Origin: an uncultured Lachnospiraceae bacterium
Lineage (GTDB): Bacteria > Bacillota > Clostridia > Lachnospirales > Lachnospiraceae
NCBI GenBank assembly: GCA_900553305.1
Contig: USDI01000153.1
Coordinates: 1-5,734 of the forward strand
Reading direction: 5' to 3'
DNA length: 5,734 nt
Both the position numbers and the translations under genes were made by a program. The notes beneath the pieces are model-generated. The model was not told where the DNA came from. It searched no databases and saw only the letters and a list, made by a program, of their open reading frames with translations. This document shows, piece after piece, positions 1 to 5,590 of this stretch (its first letter is position 1; each line of letters opens with the position of its first letter).

Positions 1-1
1 T

Positions 2-241
2 GAAAAAGTAGAAAATACTGCTGTTTATCCGTATCTGTTATATTATTTTTTACAGAAGGAATTAAAGGGGAATAAGGAGATTTATCAGAATCTTGCCAGG
101 ATATTAGAGCATAAGAATTATTTTATTGTTTCTTTATGCCAGGATGGAAGCATTAGGGATTCCGAACTGGATTTGAACCGGGTGGTTACGCCATGTGGCG
201 ATTTGCGTAGCTTCCAGTGTGAGGATGGAAGCTCTTGTTAA
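2..241 (+). pseudogene. Sir2-like protein, N-terminal/middle fragment (broken, partial at window edge)
   Basis: Open from the window edge to a TAA at 239-241, so the true start lies outside. It encodes about 79 residues. The stretch KNYFIVSLCQDGSIRDSELD followed by RVVTPCGDLRSFQC resembles the middle of Sir2-like NAD-dependent deacylases. There the segment FIVTxNxD leads to the catalytic HG and then to the first zinc-binding cysteines. Here the place of the His-Gly is taken by Pro-Cys-Gly, so activity as a classical deacylase is doubtful. Cysteine codons at 218 and 236 could supply the first zinc ligands. The matching second half, with a Cys-x2-Cys pair, continues in the +1 frame from about 240. 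I therefore read this as one gene split by a single extra base between about 220 and 241. Family assignment is by recognition and is moderately sure; the break itself is more certain. Confidence 0.6.
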
Positions 242-602
242 AGGAGAGATTTCTGAGACAGAGCTGCATCTGCCCGTTTGTCCGCAGTGTGGGAAGCCTC
301 TTGTATTTAATCATGTGGAAACGGAAAATTATGTGGAGGATGGCTATCTGTCCCAGTGGTCGCTCTATAAGAAATGGCTGCAGGGGACATTGAACCGGGA
401 ACTTTGTGTATTGGAGCTTGGAGTTGGCATGACATATCCGACGGTGATCCGCTGGCCGTTTGAGAAAACGACTTTTATTAATAATAAAGCGTACATGTAT
501 CGTGTACATAGCTCTTTGTACCAGATTACGGAAGAAATTGCGGGAAAAGCAGAGGGAATCTGTCAAAACCCGGCAGACTTTTTAAAGGAATTGTCGAAAT
601 AA
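195..602 (+). CDS. Sir2-like protein, C-terminal fragment (frameshifted from the preceding fragment)
   Basis: This frame opens after a stop at 174-176. Possible starts are GTG 195 or ATG 225; neither has a convincing ribosome site, as expected if this is the tail of a broken gene rather than a gene of its own. From about 240 the protein contains LPVCPQCGKPLVFN, whose Cys-x2-Cys fits the second half of a Sir2 zinc site. It goes on to YVEDGYLSQW, KKWLQGTLN and LCVLELGVGMTYPTVIRWPF. That last segment resembles the late Rossmann-fold part of Sir2-like proteins, where NAD is bound and the Gly-rich loop follows a conserved strand. It ends RVHSSLYQITEEI...NPADFLKELSK. Together with the upstream fragment it would make a normal-looking C-terminal two-thirds of a Sir2-like protein. 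Translation from 195 or 225 alone would lack most of the NAD fold, so a functional separate product is unlikely. Confidence 0.6.
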   Translation: MAICVASSVRMEALVKGEISETELHLPVCPQCGKPLVFNHVETENYVEDGYLSQWSLYKKWLQGTLNRELCVLELGVGMTYPTVIRWPFEKTTFINNKAYMYRVHSSLYQITEEIAGKAEGICQNPADFLKELSK

Positions 603-619
603 TATTAGTGTGATAAACT
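591..619 (+). promoter_or_regulatory. Weak candidate sigma-A promoter before the 657-residue protein gene
   Basis: TTGTCG at 591-596 and TAAACT at 614-619 are separated by 17 bases, each matching 4 of 6 consensus positions. The -35 box lies in the last codons of the Sir2-like gene. The match is weak enough to occur by chance, and the downstream gene may simply be read from further upstream. Confidence 0.2.
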
Positions 620-647
620 ATCTCTGTATGAACTGGAGGGGACAGGT

Positions 648-2621
648 ATGGGATCAGAAGAACAATACTTAGATGATTTGCTGAAATCCATGATGGACAA
701 CGAACCGAGATCCATGGAAGAAGCAATGCAGGATATGAATGAAGCAGAAAGTAAACCGTCTGATTTTTCAGCAGAGGATCTTAGCAGTATATTAGAGGAT
801 TTAGAGCATATAGAGCCGGACCGGTCTGCTGATATGGCAGAAGATTCCGGGAAACCGGAGGAGATTGTAGATGCCGGGGAAGAAGAAATCGTTGGAGCAC
901 CTGTGGATGAACCGATCGAAAAGCCGGAGGAACCGGTGATTGATGTGGAGCCTGAGGAATTGATTGAGGAGCCGGCGGAAGAATCCGGGGCAGATCAGGC
1001 AGGTGAAGTAATGCAGGCTGGAAGCACCGGTAATTCCGGCTGGAACCCTGTGGAACCTGCAGGAATGTCTGGGGATGCTGCGGAATCTGAAACGAAGGAA
1101 GCCTGGAAGTCAGACCTGGATGATCTGCTGATGTCCATGAGGGATCAGGATGGAGAGCAGGAACCGGGAACGCAGGAAACTGAGATGAAGTCTGCAGAAA
1201 ATCATATAGTAGATGAAAATAAGGCACTGGAGAATGATCAGTCCGGGGAGGATGTTACAGGACTTCTTGATCAGATAGCAGGTAAGGATGAAGATCTTTC
1301 TGATATTAACGAAATGCTGAAGAAGGTTGATAATAATGAAAGTCTGGATACCAGTAATGCCGATATGTTAGCTCTTCTGGAGGGAATCAAAGAAGCACCC
1401 TCAGAAGGCACTTCTGTGGCAGAAGAACCGGATAGTACAGAGAATTCCACAGAAGATCCCAAGGCGAAAAAGAAAAAAGAGAAAAGGGCTAAAAAAGAAA
1501 AGAAAGAAAAAAAGCCCCGGAAGAAACTATTTGGAAAGTACAAGGCAGCCCCGGAGGAAAGTGGGGAAGCGACAGGAGAAGCCGGTCAGGAATCCAAAGA
1601 AGCAGCGGATGAAGTCAGTTTTATGACTGACGAAGGTACAGAAGTAACACTCGATGATGCGTTAGACAATATTCGGGATAAGGATGCAGAAGCCGGACAG
1701 GAAAAGAAACCGGGAATTTTTGCAAGACTATGGCAGTTCTTAACGGAAGAAGCAGAGGAAATTGAGGATGAGGTAGATAAGGGGGCAGAGAATGCTACCG
1801 GTGAAAATGCTGAAATCATAAAAGAACTGGATGCCGAGGACGCGAATAAGAAGAAAAAGAAGAAGGACAAGAAGAAAAAAGGAAAAAAGGCAGACAAGGC
1901 TGCCGGAGCAGAAGGAACAGAGGGAGAAGAGGGCGAGAACATCGAAGAGGCCTCCTCGAAGAAAAAGAAGAAAAAAGAGAAGAAGGAAAAGAAAGAAAAA
2001 GAAAAGCGTCCGCCGGAACCGAAGATCCTCACCACAAGAGCGACAATTGTACTTGTTGCGTTCTGTGCAACATTGATTGCTGCGATCACCTTTTTAAGTA
2101 GTTTTCTTCCGGAATATGCAGATAAAACGGAGGCAAGAAGAGCCTTTTATGCGGGAGATTATCAAACTGTTTATGAACAGCTGAATAACAAAAAGCTGGG
2201 AAGCAGCGATGAGATCATGTATCAGCGTGCAACGGAGATTCTTTCTTTACAGCATAAGCTGGATTCTTATCATAACAGGATGGCACTGGGCGAGGACATC
2301 GAAGCACTGGATGCACTTTTTCAGGGAGTGGATTTGTATTTTGAACTTGCGGGTTCTGATAAGAATGGTGCATTGAATGAACTGACAGCAATTTATGAGC
2401 AGATCTGCACTGTTTTACAGGACGATTACGGGGTATCGGCAGAGGAAGCGGTTGAAATTAACGGCTACGATAATGAAACCTACACAAAAAAACTGGATTC
2501 CTTACTTCACGGAACAGAATTTTATCTTCCGGGAGAGGAACCGGCAGAAGAAACGCCTGCCGTTCCGGAGGATGTACTTCCGGATGAAGAAGCATTTATT
2601 GACATGGGAGACAATGTATGA
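648..2621 (+). CDS. Unrecognised single-pass membrane protein with acidic disordered N-terminus and lysine-rich tracts
   Basis: I do not recognise a named family. ATG 648 is chosen because GGAGGGG at 635-641 sits 6 bases upstream. The 657-residue protein has a long hydrophilic N-terminal part (1-465), rich in Glu, Asp, Pro and Gly and probably disordered. Short amphipathic motifs are embedded in it: Y7-D17 (LDDLLKSM) and D156-D166 (LDDLLMSM), with looser copies near 44-54 and 239-250. Three Lys/Glu tracts lie at about 272-293, 401-417 and 438-454. A small aromatic helix candidate (GIFARLWQFL) is at 356-365. One hydrophobic segment at about 466-487, preceded by many lysines, predicts N-inside, C-outside topology. 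The outside part (490-657) is mostly helical and starts with a TPR-like unit (ARRAFYAGDYQTVYEQL). There is no signal peptide or enzyme motif. The stop overlaps the hisH start as ATGA, so the two are probably translationally coupled. A scaffold or envelope role is possible but is a guess. Confidence 0.9.
   Translation: MGSEEQYLDDLLKSMMDNEPRSMEEAMQDMNEAESKPSDFSAEDLSSILEDLEHIEPDRSADMAEDSGKPEEIVDAGEEEIVGAPVDEPIEKPEEPVIDVEPEELIEEPAEESGADQAGEVMQAGSTGNSGWNPVEPAGMSGDAAESETKEAWKSDLDDLLMSMRDQDGEQEPGTQETEMKSAENHIVDENKALENDQSGEDVTGLLDQIAGKDEDLSDINEMLKKVDNNESLDTSNADMLALLEGIKEAPSEGTSVAEEPDSTENSTEDPKAKKKKEKRAKKEKKEKKPRKKLFGKYKAAPEESGEATGEAGQESKEAADEVSFMTDEGTEVTLDDALDNIRDKDAEAGQEKKPGIFARLWQFLTEEAEEIEDEVDKGAENATGENAEIIKELDAEDANKKKKKKDKKKKGKKADKAAGAEGTEGEEGENIEEASSKKKKKKEKKEKKEKEKRPPEPKILTTRATIVLVAFCATLIAAITFLSSFLPEYADKTEARRAFYAGDYQTVYEQLNNKKLGSSDEIMYQRATEILSLQHKLDSYHNRMALGEDIEALDALFQGVDLYFELAGSDKNGALNELTAIYEQICTVLQDDYGVSAEEAVEINGYDNETYTKKLDSLLHGTEFYLPGEEPAEETPAVPEDVLPDEEAFIDMGDNV
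1461..2009 (+). repeat. Three low-complexity purine tracts encoding Lys/Glu runs
   Basis: Tracts at about 1461-1526, 1848-1898 and 1959-2009 consist almost only of AAA, AAG, GAA and GAG codons, making long homopurine stretches on the + strand. They encode KKKKEK-type runs in the cytoplasmic part of the 657-residue membrane protein. The last ends 12 residues before the membrane helix, where it would act as a strong positive-inside anchor. Tracts of this type are prone to replication or polymerase slippage and read poorly in some sequencing methods. The reading frame nevertheless stays open through all three, so no error is visible here. Confidence 0.75.
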
Positions 2622-3238
2622 TAGCAATAATTGACTATGATGCCGGTAATATTAAGAGCGTGGAAAAGGCCATTCAGTTTCTGGGAGAAGAAGCGGTAAT
2701 TACGAGAGAACCAGAGAAGATCTTAAGTGCAGACGGCGTGATCCTTCCGGGAGTAGGAGCCTTTGGGGATGCCATGGCAAGAATACGTGGCTATGAACTG
2801 GAACCGGTGATTCATGAAGTAGTGGAGCGGAAGATTCCGTTTCTTGGAATCTGTCTTGGATTGCAGCTGATGTTTGAAAAAAGTGATGAAACGCCGGGGG
2901 TACAGGGACTGGCACTGTTACCGGGAGAGATTGTGCGGATTCCGGATGATGGGAAGCTGAAGGTCCCTCATATTGGATGGAATTCCCTGCATTTCCCGAA
3001 GGAGAGCCGTCTTTTTCAAGGGATTGAAGAGGATTCTTACGTGTACTTCGTGCATTCCTATTATCTGAAAGCGGGAAATACCGATGATGTAGCGGCAACG
3101 ACGGAATATGGAACGTTGGTTCATGCAGCGGTAGAACATGACAATGTTTTTGCCTGTCAGTTTCATCCGGAAAAGAGCTCTGAGGTCGGATTACATATTT
3201 TGAAGAATTTTATTACTATTTGCAGGGAGGGGAAGTAG
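2618..3238 (+). CDS. hisH: Imidazole glycerol phosphate synthase, glutaminase subunit HisH
   Basis: HisH hydrolyses glutamine and passes ammonia to HisF, which makes imidazole glycerol phosphate and AICAR in the fifth step of histidine synthesis, in the cytoplasm. The 206 residues are the usual family length. It begins MIAIIDYDAGNIKSV, has the oxyanion-region motif GVGAFGDAM (45-53), and the nucleophile Cys79 in GICLGLQLMFE. PHIGWNSL (117-124) and YFVHSYY (143-149) are family signatures, and FHPEKSSEVG carries the catalytic His183 and Glu185. The whole class-I amidotransferase triad is therefore present. The start ATG overlaps the upstream stop (ATGA), with GGGAG at 2606-2610 serving as ribosome site. 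hisF follows after a single base, so the two subunits are made together. No other his genes are in the window. I see no attenuator or T-box. Confidence 0.98.
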   Translation: MIAIIDYDAGNIKSVEKAIQFLGEEAVITREPEKILSADGVILPGVGAFGDAMARIRGYELEPVIHEVVERKIPFLGICLGLQLMFEKSDETPGVQGLALLPGEIVRIPDDGKLKVPHIGWNSLHFPKESRLFQGIEEDSYVYFVHSYYLKAGNTDDVAATTEYGTLVHAAVEHDNVFACQFHPEKSSEVGLHILKNFITICREGK

Positions 3239-3239
3239 G

Positions 3240-4001
3240 ATGCATACGAAACGGATTATCCCTTGTCTGGATGTGAATAATGGCCGGGTGGTCAAAGGAA
3301 CCAACTTTGTGAATCTGCGGGATGCCGGAGATCCGATTGAGGTTGCGAAGATCTATGATGCGGCAGGTGCAGACGAACTGGTTTTCTTAGATATTACGGC
3401 ATCATCGGATGCAAGAGAGATTAAGGCAGATATGGTGCGCCGGGTTGCAGAGAATGTATTTATTCCATTTACGGTTGGCGGTGGAATCCGTACCGTGGAA
3501 GATTTCAAAATGATTCTTCGGGAAGGTGCGGACAAGGTTGCGGTTAATTCGGCAGCAATTATGAATTCGGCATTAATTAGTGAAGCGGCCGATAAGTTTG
3601 GAAGCCAGTGCGTGGTAGTTGCCATTGATGCCAAGCACAGGGAAGATGGTTCCGGTTGGAATATTTTTAAAAATGGCGGCAGAGTGGATATGGGAATTGA
3701 TGCGGTGGAATGGGCCGTGAAAGCGGAACAGTTGGGAGCCGGTGAAATTCTTCTGACCAGTATGGATTGTGACGGAACGAAAGCAGGGTATGATCTTGCA
3801 CTGACGAAAGCCGTAGCAGAAAGTGTCGGCATTCCGGTCATTGCATCGGGCGGTGCAGGAACGATGGAGCATTTTTATGAAGCATTGACAGAGGGCAAGG
3901 CGGAAGCGGCGCTTGCAGCCTCTTTATTCCATTTCCGGGAACTGGAAATCTGGGATGTGAAACAATATTTAAGAGATCGTGGCGTGAGCGTACGGTTGTA
4001 G
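3240..4001 (+). CDS. hisF: Imidazole glycerol phosphate synthase, cyclase subunit HisF
   Basis: HisF is the (beta/alpha)8-barrel partner of HisH. It joins ammonia to PRFAR, giving imidazole glycerol phosphate for histidine and AICAR, which returns to purine synthesis. The length of 253 residues is typical. The catalytic Asp11 is in RIIPCLDVNNGRVVKG and the second catalytic Asp130 in VVVAIDAKH. The phosphate-binding loops are seen as TVGGGIRTVEDF (78-89) and IASGGAGTMEHF (201-212). LTSMDCDGTKAGYD (172-185) is the usual loop near the active site. ATG 3240 starts one base after the hisH stop and has a strong AGGGAGGGG ribosome site (3224-3232) lying in the end of hisH, so the two are clearly co-transcribed. 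The gene looks intact and canonical. This argues against it being a specialised HisF-like amidotransferase partner from a surface-sugar pathway. Confidence 0.98.
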   Translation: MHTKRIIPCLDVNNGRVVKGTNFVNLRDAGDPIEVAKIYDAAGADELVFLDITASSDAREIKADMVRRVAENVFIPFTVGGGIRTVEDFKMILREGADKVAVNSAAIMNSALISEAADKFGSQCVVVAIDAKHREDGSGWNIFKNGGRVDMGIDAVEWAVKAEQLGAGEILLTSMDCDGTKAGYDLALTKAVAESVGIPVIASGGAGTMEHFYEALTEGKAEAALAASLFHFRELEIWDVKQYLRDRGVSVRL

Positions 4002-4035
4002 ATTGCAATGGGGCTCGGAAGATGAGAAAAGCAGG

Positions 4036-4067
4036 ACATGAAGAGAGTAAAGTTCATGTGTGTACAC
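4036..4067. other. Small inverted repeat and palindrome in the hisF-ung gap
   Basis: The 89-base gap between hisF and ung holds a 7-base inverted repeat, ACATGAA (4036-4042) and TTCATGT (4053-4059), with a 10-base loop. It is followed at once by the 8-base palindrome GTGTACAC (4060-4067). No T-run follows, so it is not a standard terminator, and I find no good promoter nearby. It may be chance or a weak regulatory site. Confidence 0.25.
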
Positions 4068-4090
4068 TAGGATAAGGGAGTAGGAAAACT

Positions 4091-4768
4091 ATGGCAATGA
4101 TACAAAATGACTGGCTGGATGCCATCGGTGGTGAATTTAAAAAGCCGTATTACAGAGAGCTATACCAGTTTGTGAAGGAGGAATATCATACCCATGTGAT
4201 TTATCCTCCTGCGGATGATATTTTCAATGCCTTTCATCTGACCCCGTTAAGTGGGGTAAAGGTGATGATTCTGGGACAGGATCCTTATCATAATGCACAT
4301 CAGGCACATGGACTCTGTTTCTCGGTACTGCCTGATCAGAAGGAAATTCCCCCTTCCTTACAGAATATTTATAAGGAATTGCATGATGACTGTGGCTGTT
4401 ATATTCCGAATAATGGTTATCTGGAAAAGTGGGCGAAGCAGGGTGTTTTAATGTTAAATACTGTTCTGACGGTTCGTGCCCATCAGGCGAACTCCCATCA
4501 GGGAAGAGGCTGGGAGCAGTTCACCGATGCCATTATTGAGGCAGTGAATGCACAGGATCGTCCGATTGTGTACCTGCTCTGGGGAAGTCCCGCACAGCGT
4601 AAGATTCCGATGCTAACGAATCCAAAACACCTGATTTTAAAGGCACCGCATCCAAGCCCGTTATCTGCTTACCGTGGATTCTTTGGCTGCAGACATTTCA
4701 GCCAGACCAATGAATTTCTGGTGAGCCATGGTCTGACTCCGATTGACTGGCAGATTGAGAATATCTAA
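4091..4768 (+). CDS. ung: Uracil-DNA glycosylase (family 1)
   Basis: Removes uracil from DNA, whether from cytosine deamination or dUTP misincorporation, and so starts base-excision repair. The 225 residues are the usual size. All family-1 motifs are visible. The water-activating motif is GQDPYH (62-67), with catalytic Asp64 and Tyr66 blocking thymine. Phe77 in GLCFSV stacks on uracil. LMLNTVLTVR contains the uracil-reading Asn123. The DNA-intercalating loop HPSPLSAYRGFFGC (187-200) carries catalytic His187. WEQFTDAII and VYLLWGSPAQ are further family blocks. ATG 4091 is preceded by AAGGGAG and GTAGGA within 20 bases; ATG 4097 is a possible alternative that removes two residues. It stands 89 bases after hisF in the same direction, so read-through from the his genes is possible but a separate transcript cannot be excluded. 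The gene is intact. Confidence 0.98.
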   Translation: MAMIQNDWLDAIGGEFKKPYYRELYQFVKEEYHTHVIYPPADDIFNAFHLTPLSGVKVMILGQDPYHNAHQAHGLCFSVLPDQKEIPPSLQNIYKELHDDCGCYIPNNGYLEKWAKQGVLMLNTVLTVRAHQANSHQGRGWEQFTDAIIEAVNAQDRPIVYLLWGSPAQRKIPMLTNPKHLILKAPHPSPLSAYRGFFGCRHFSQTNEFLVSHGLTPIDWQIENI

Positions 4769-4779
4769 AGTATGACTAC

Positions 4780-4808
4780 TTGACAAGAAATCGAAGCTGT
4801 ACTATAGT
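4780..4808 (+). promoter_or_regulatory. Strong sigma-A promoter for the TrmB-like regulator and lysA
   Basis: TTGACA (4780-4785) is a perfect -35 box and TATAGT (4803-4808) matches 5 of 6 bases of the -10 consensus, with the ideal 17-base spacer. It starts 11 bases after the ung stop. Transcription should begin near 4815, giving a leader of about 50 bases. The -10 box lies within the left arm of a long inverted repeat, so a protein bound there would block RNA polymerase. Confidence 0.8.
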
Positions 4809-4839
4809 GTTCCTGAAAAGAAACACTATAGTACAGCTT
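4794..4839. promoter_or_regulatory. Perfect 18-base inverted repeat, probable operator
   Basis: AAGCTGTACTATAGTGTT (4794-4811) and its exact reverse complement (4822-4839) flank a 10-base centre. Each arm contains the 8-base palindrome ACTATAGT (4801-4808 and 4825-4832), so the site looks like two symmetric half-operators 24 bases apart, a little over two helical turns. It covers the promoter's -10 box and the expected start point. Because transcription would begin in the centre, the regulator's own mRNA would hold only the right arm and no hairpin; this favours a DNA operator. On read-through RNA from ung it could form a hairpin, but the arms have only 6 G/C of 18 and no proper T-run follows. 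The likely binder is the adjacent TrmB-like protein (inference). Confidence 0.75.
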
Positions 4840-4865
4840 ATTTAATTGAATAAAGAAACAGGTGT

Positions 4866-5522
4866 ATGATGGAAGAAAATTTGATTTTGGATAAGCTGGT
4901 TCAGTTCGGACTGACCAGGCAGGAAGCCAATATTTACCTTTGCCTTTATCAGAACGGAGAACTGACCGGTTATGAAGTGGCAAAGATGACGGGAATTTCC
5001 AGATCCAATGTCTACAGTGGTTTGTCTGATCTAACCGAGAAAGGAGCGGCGTTTCTGGTGCAGGGAAGCGCGAACCGTTATGTGGCTGCTTCCATTGAAG
5101 AATTCTGTGATCATAAGGTGAAGGATCTGCAGAATGCAAGAACCTATCTGTGTGAACATATTCCGGAGGTGAAGAAATCCTCCACCGGCTATATTACCGT
5201 TGAAGGATATTCCAATATCCGCAGTAAGATGAGCTTTATGCTGGAACATACGGAAATGCGGGTGTATATTGCAGCAAAGGCCGAATATGTGAATGCCTTG
5301 GAAGGGGAGCTTTTGTCTTTAGTAAAGCGTCAGATTAAGATCGTATTGATTACGGACGGAGAATTGAATTCCGAAGAACTAAAAGAGCATGCCAGGGTAT
5401 ACCACAGTGAAAGCCGTGGAAATGTCGTGCATCTCATTACCGATTCCGGGTATGCACTGACCGGGGAAATTAATAAGAGCAAGTCCGATACCTGTCTGTA
5501 TACGGCGCAGGCGAATTATTGA
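4866..5522 (+). CDS. TrmB-family transcriptional regulator, C-terminus apparently frameshifted
   Basis: A 218-residue protein with an N-terminal winged helix-turn-helix of TrmB type. LDKLVQFGLTRQEANIYLCL (8-27) is the typical first helix pair. LTGYEVAKMTGISRSNVYSGLSDLTEKG (33-60) is the HTH, with recognition helix about 45-57, followed by a wing ending near YVAAS. A short helical linker (81-101) leads to a C-terminal domain (107 on) with strands MRVYIAAK, IKIVLITDG and NVVHLITDSGYALTGEI. This resembles the phospholipase-D-like sensor domain of TrmB relatives. In archaea such proteins bind sugars; the ligand here is unknown. The start is ATG 4866 or ATG 4869; AGG at 4860-4862 is better spaced for 4869. 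The TGA at 5520-5522 cuts the protein just after LYTAQANY, and a plausible last 21 residues continue in the +1 frame. It probably regulates itself and lysA through the upstream palindrome. Confidence 0.88.
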   Translation: MMEENLILDKLVQFGLTRQEANIYLCLYQNGELTGYEVAKMTGISRSNVYSGLSDLTEKGAAFLVQGSANRYVAASIEEFCDHKVKDLQNARTYLCEHIPEVKKSSTGYITVEGYSNIRSKMSFMLEHTEMRVYIAAKAEYVNALEGELLSLVKRQIKIVLITDGELNSEELKEHARVYHSESRGNVVHLITDSGYALTGEINKSKSDTCLYTAQANY

Positions 5523-5586
5523 GGTGTTTAAGGAGATGCTTCGCAATGAAATGAAGCTGATTGAAATAAATGAGGAGAAAGGATAA
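5521..5586 (+). pseudogene. Out-of-frame C-terminal tail of the TrmB-like regulator
   Basis: Reading from GAG 5521 gives EVFKEMLRNEMKLIEINEEK and a final Gly before TAA 5584-5586. This amphipathic, charged helix has no start of its own and begins exactly where the regulator stops. It would extend the protein from 218 to 239 residues, and its stop lies 4 bases before the lysA ATG, as expected in a tight operon. I infer one extra T near 5517-5520. The natural tail was probably part of the protein in a close ancestor, or still is if the base is a sequencing error. GAGGAG and AAAGGA in its last codons double as the lysA ribosome site. Confidence 0.7.
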
Positions 5587-5590
5587 ACAT

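Noticed and set aside
1831..2076. An 81-codon + strand frame of nearly pure Arg/Lys
   Set aside because: It is a shadow of the lysine tracts in another frame and has no ribosome site.
781..2089. Long reverse-strand frames (about 148, 90 and 167 codons) opposite the 657-residue gene
   Set aside because: They are rich in Ser, Phe and Pro as the mirror of Glu/Lys codons, have no domain content or good ribosome site, and lie opposite a clearly coding frame.
3353..3872. Reverse-strand frames inside hisF
   Set aside because: hisF is intact and canonical on the + strand; the reverse frames have no recognisable content.
4794..4839. The palindrome as a rho-independent terminator of ung
   Set aside because: The arms have only 6 G/C of 18 and are followed by ATTTAATTGAATAAAG rather than a T-run, while a strong promoter overlaps the left arm. 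Some termination of ung read-through cannot be excluded.
4825..4853. A divergent promoter using the right-arm TATAGT on the - strand
   Set aside because: The -35 position on that strand reads TTATTC, a poor match, and there is no reverse-strand gene to serve.
5514..5525. Programmed +1 frameshift like that of prfB in the regulator
   Set aside because: The codon before the stop is TAT, and its tRNA would not pair well with ATT after slipping; the CTT-TGA-C pattern and upstream ribosome-site spacing are missing.
4840..5590. A lysine riboswitch controlling lysA
   Set aside because: The region is coding up to 4 bases before lysA, and the predicted leader of the operon is about 50 bases, far too short for a lysine riboswitch.
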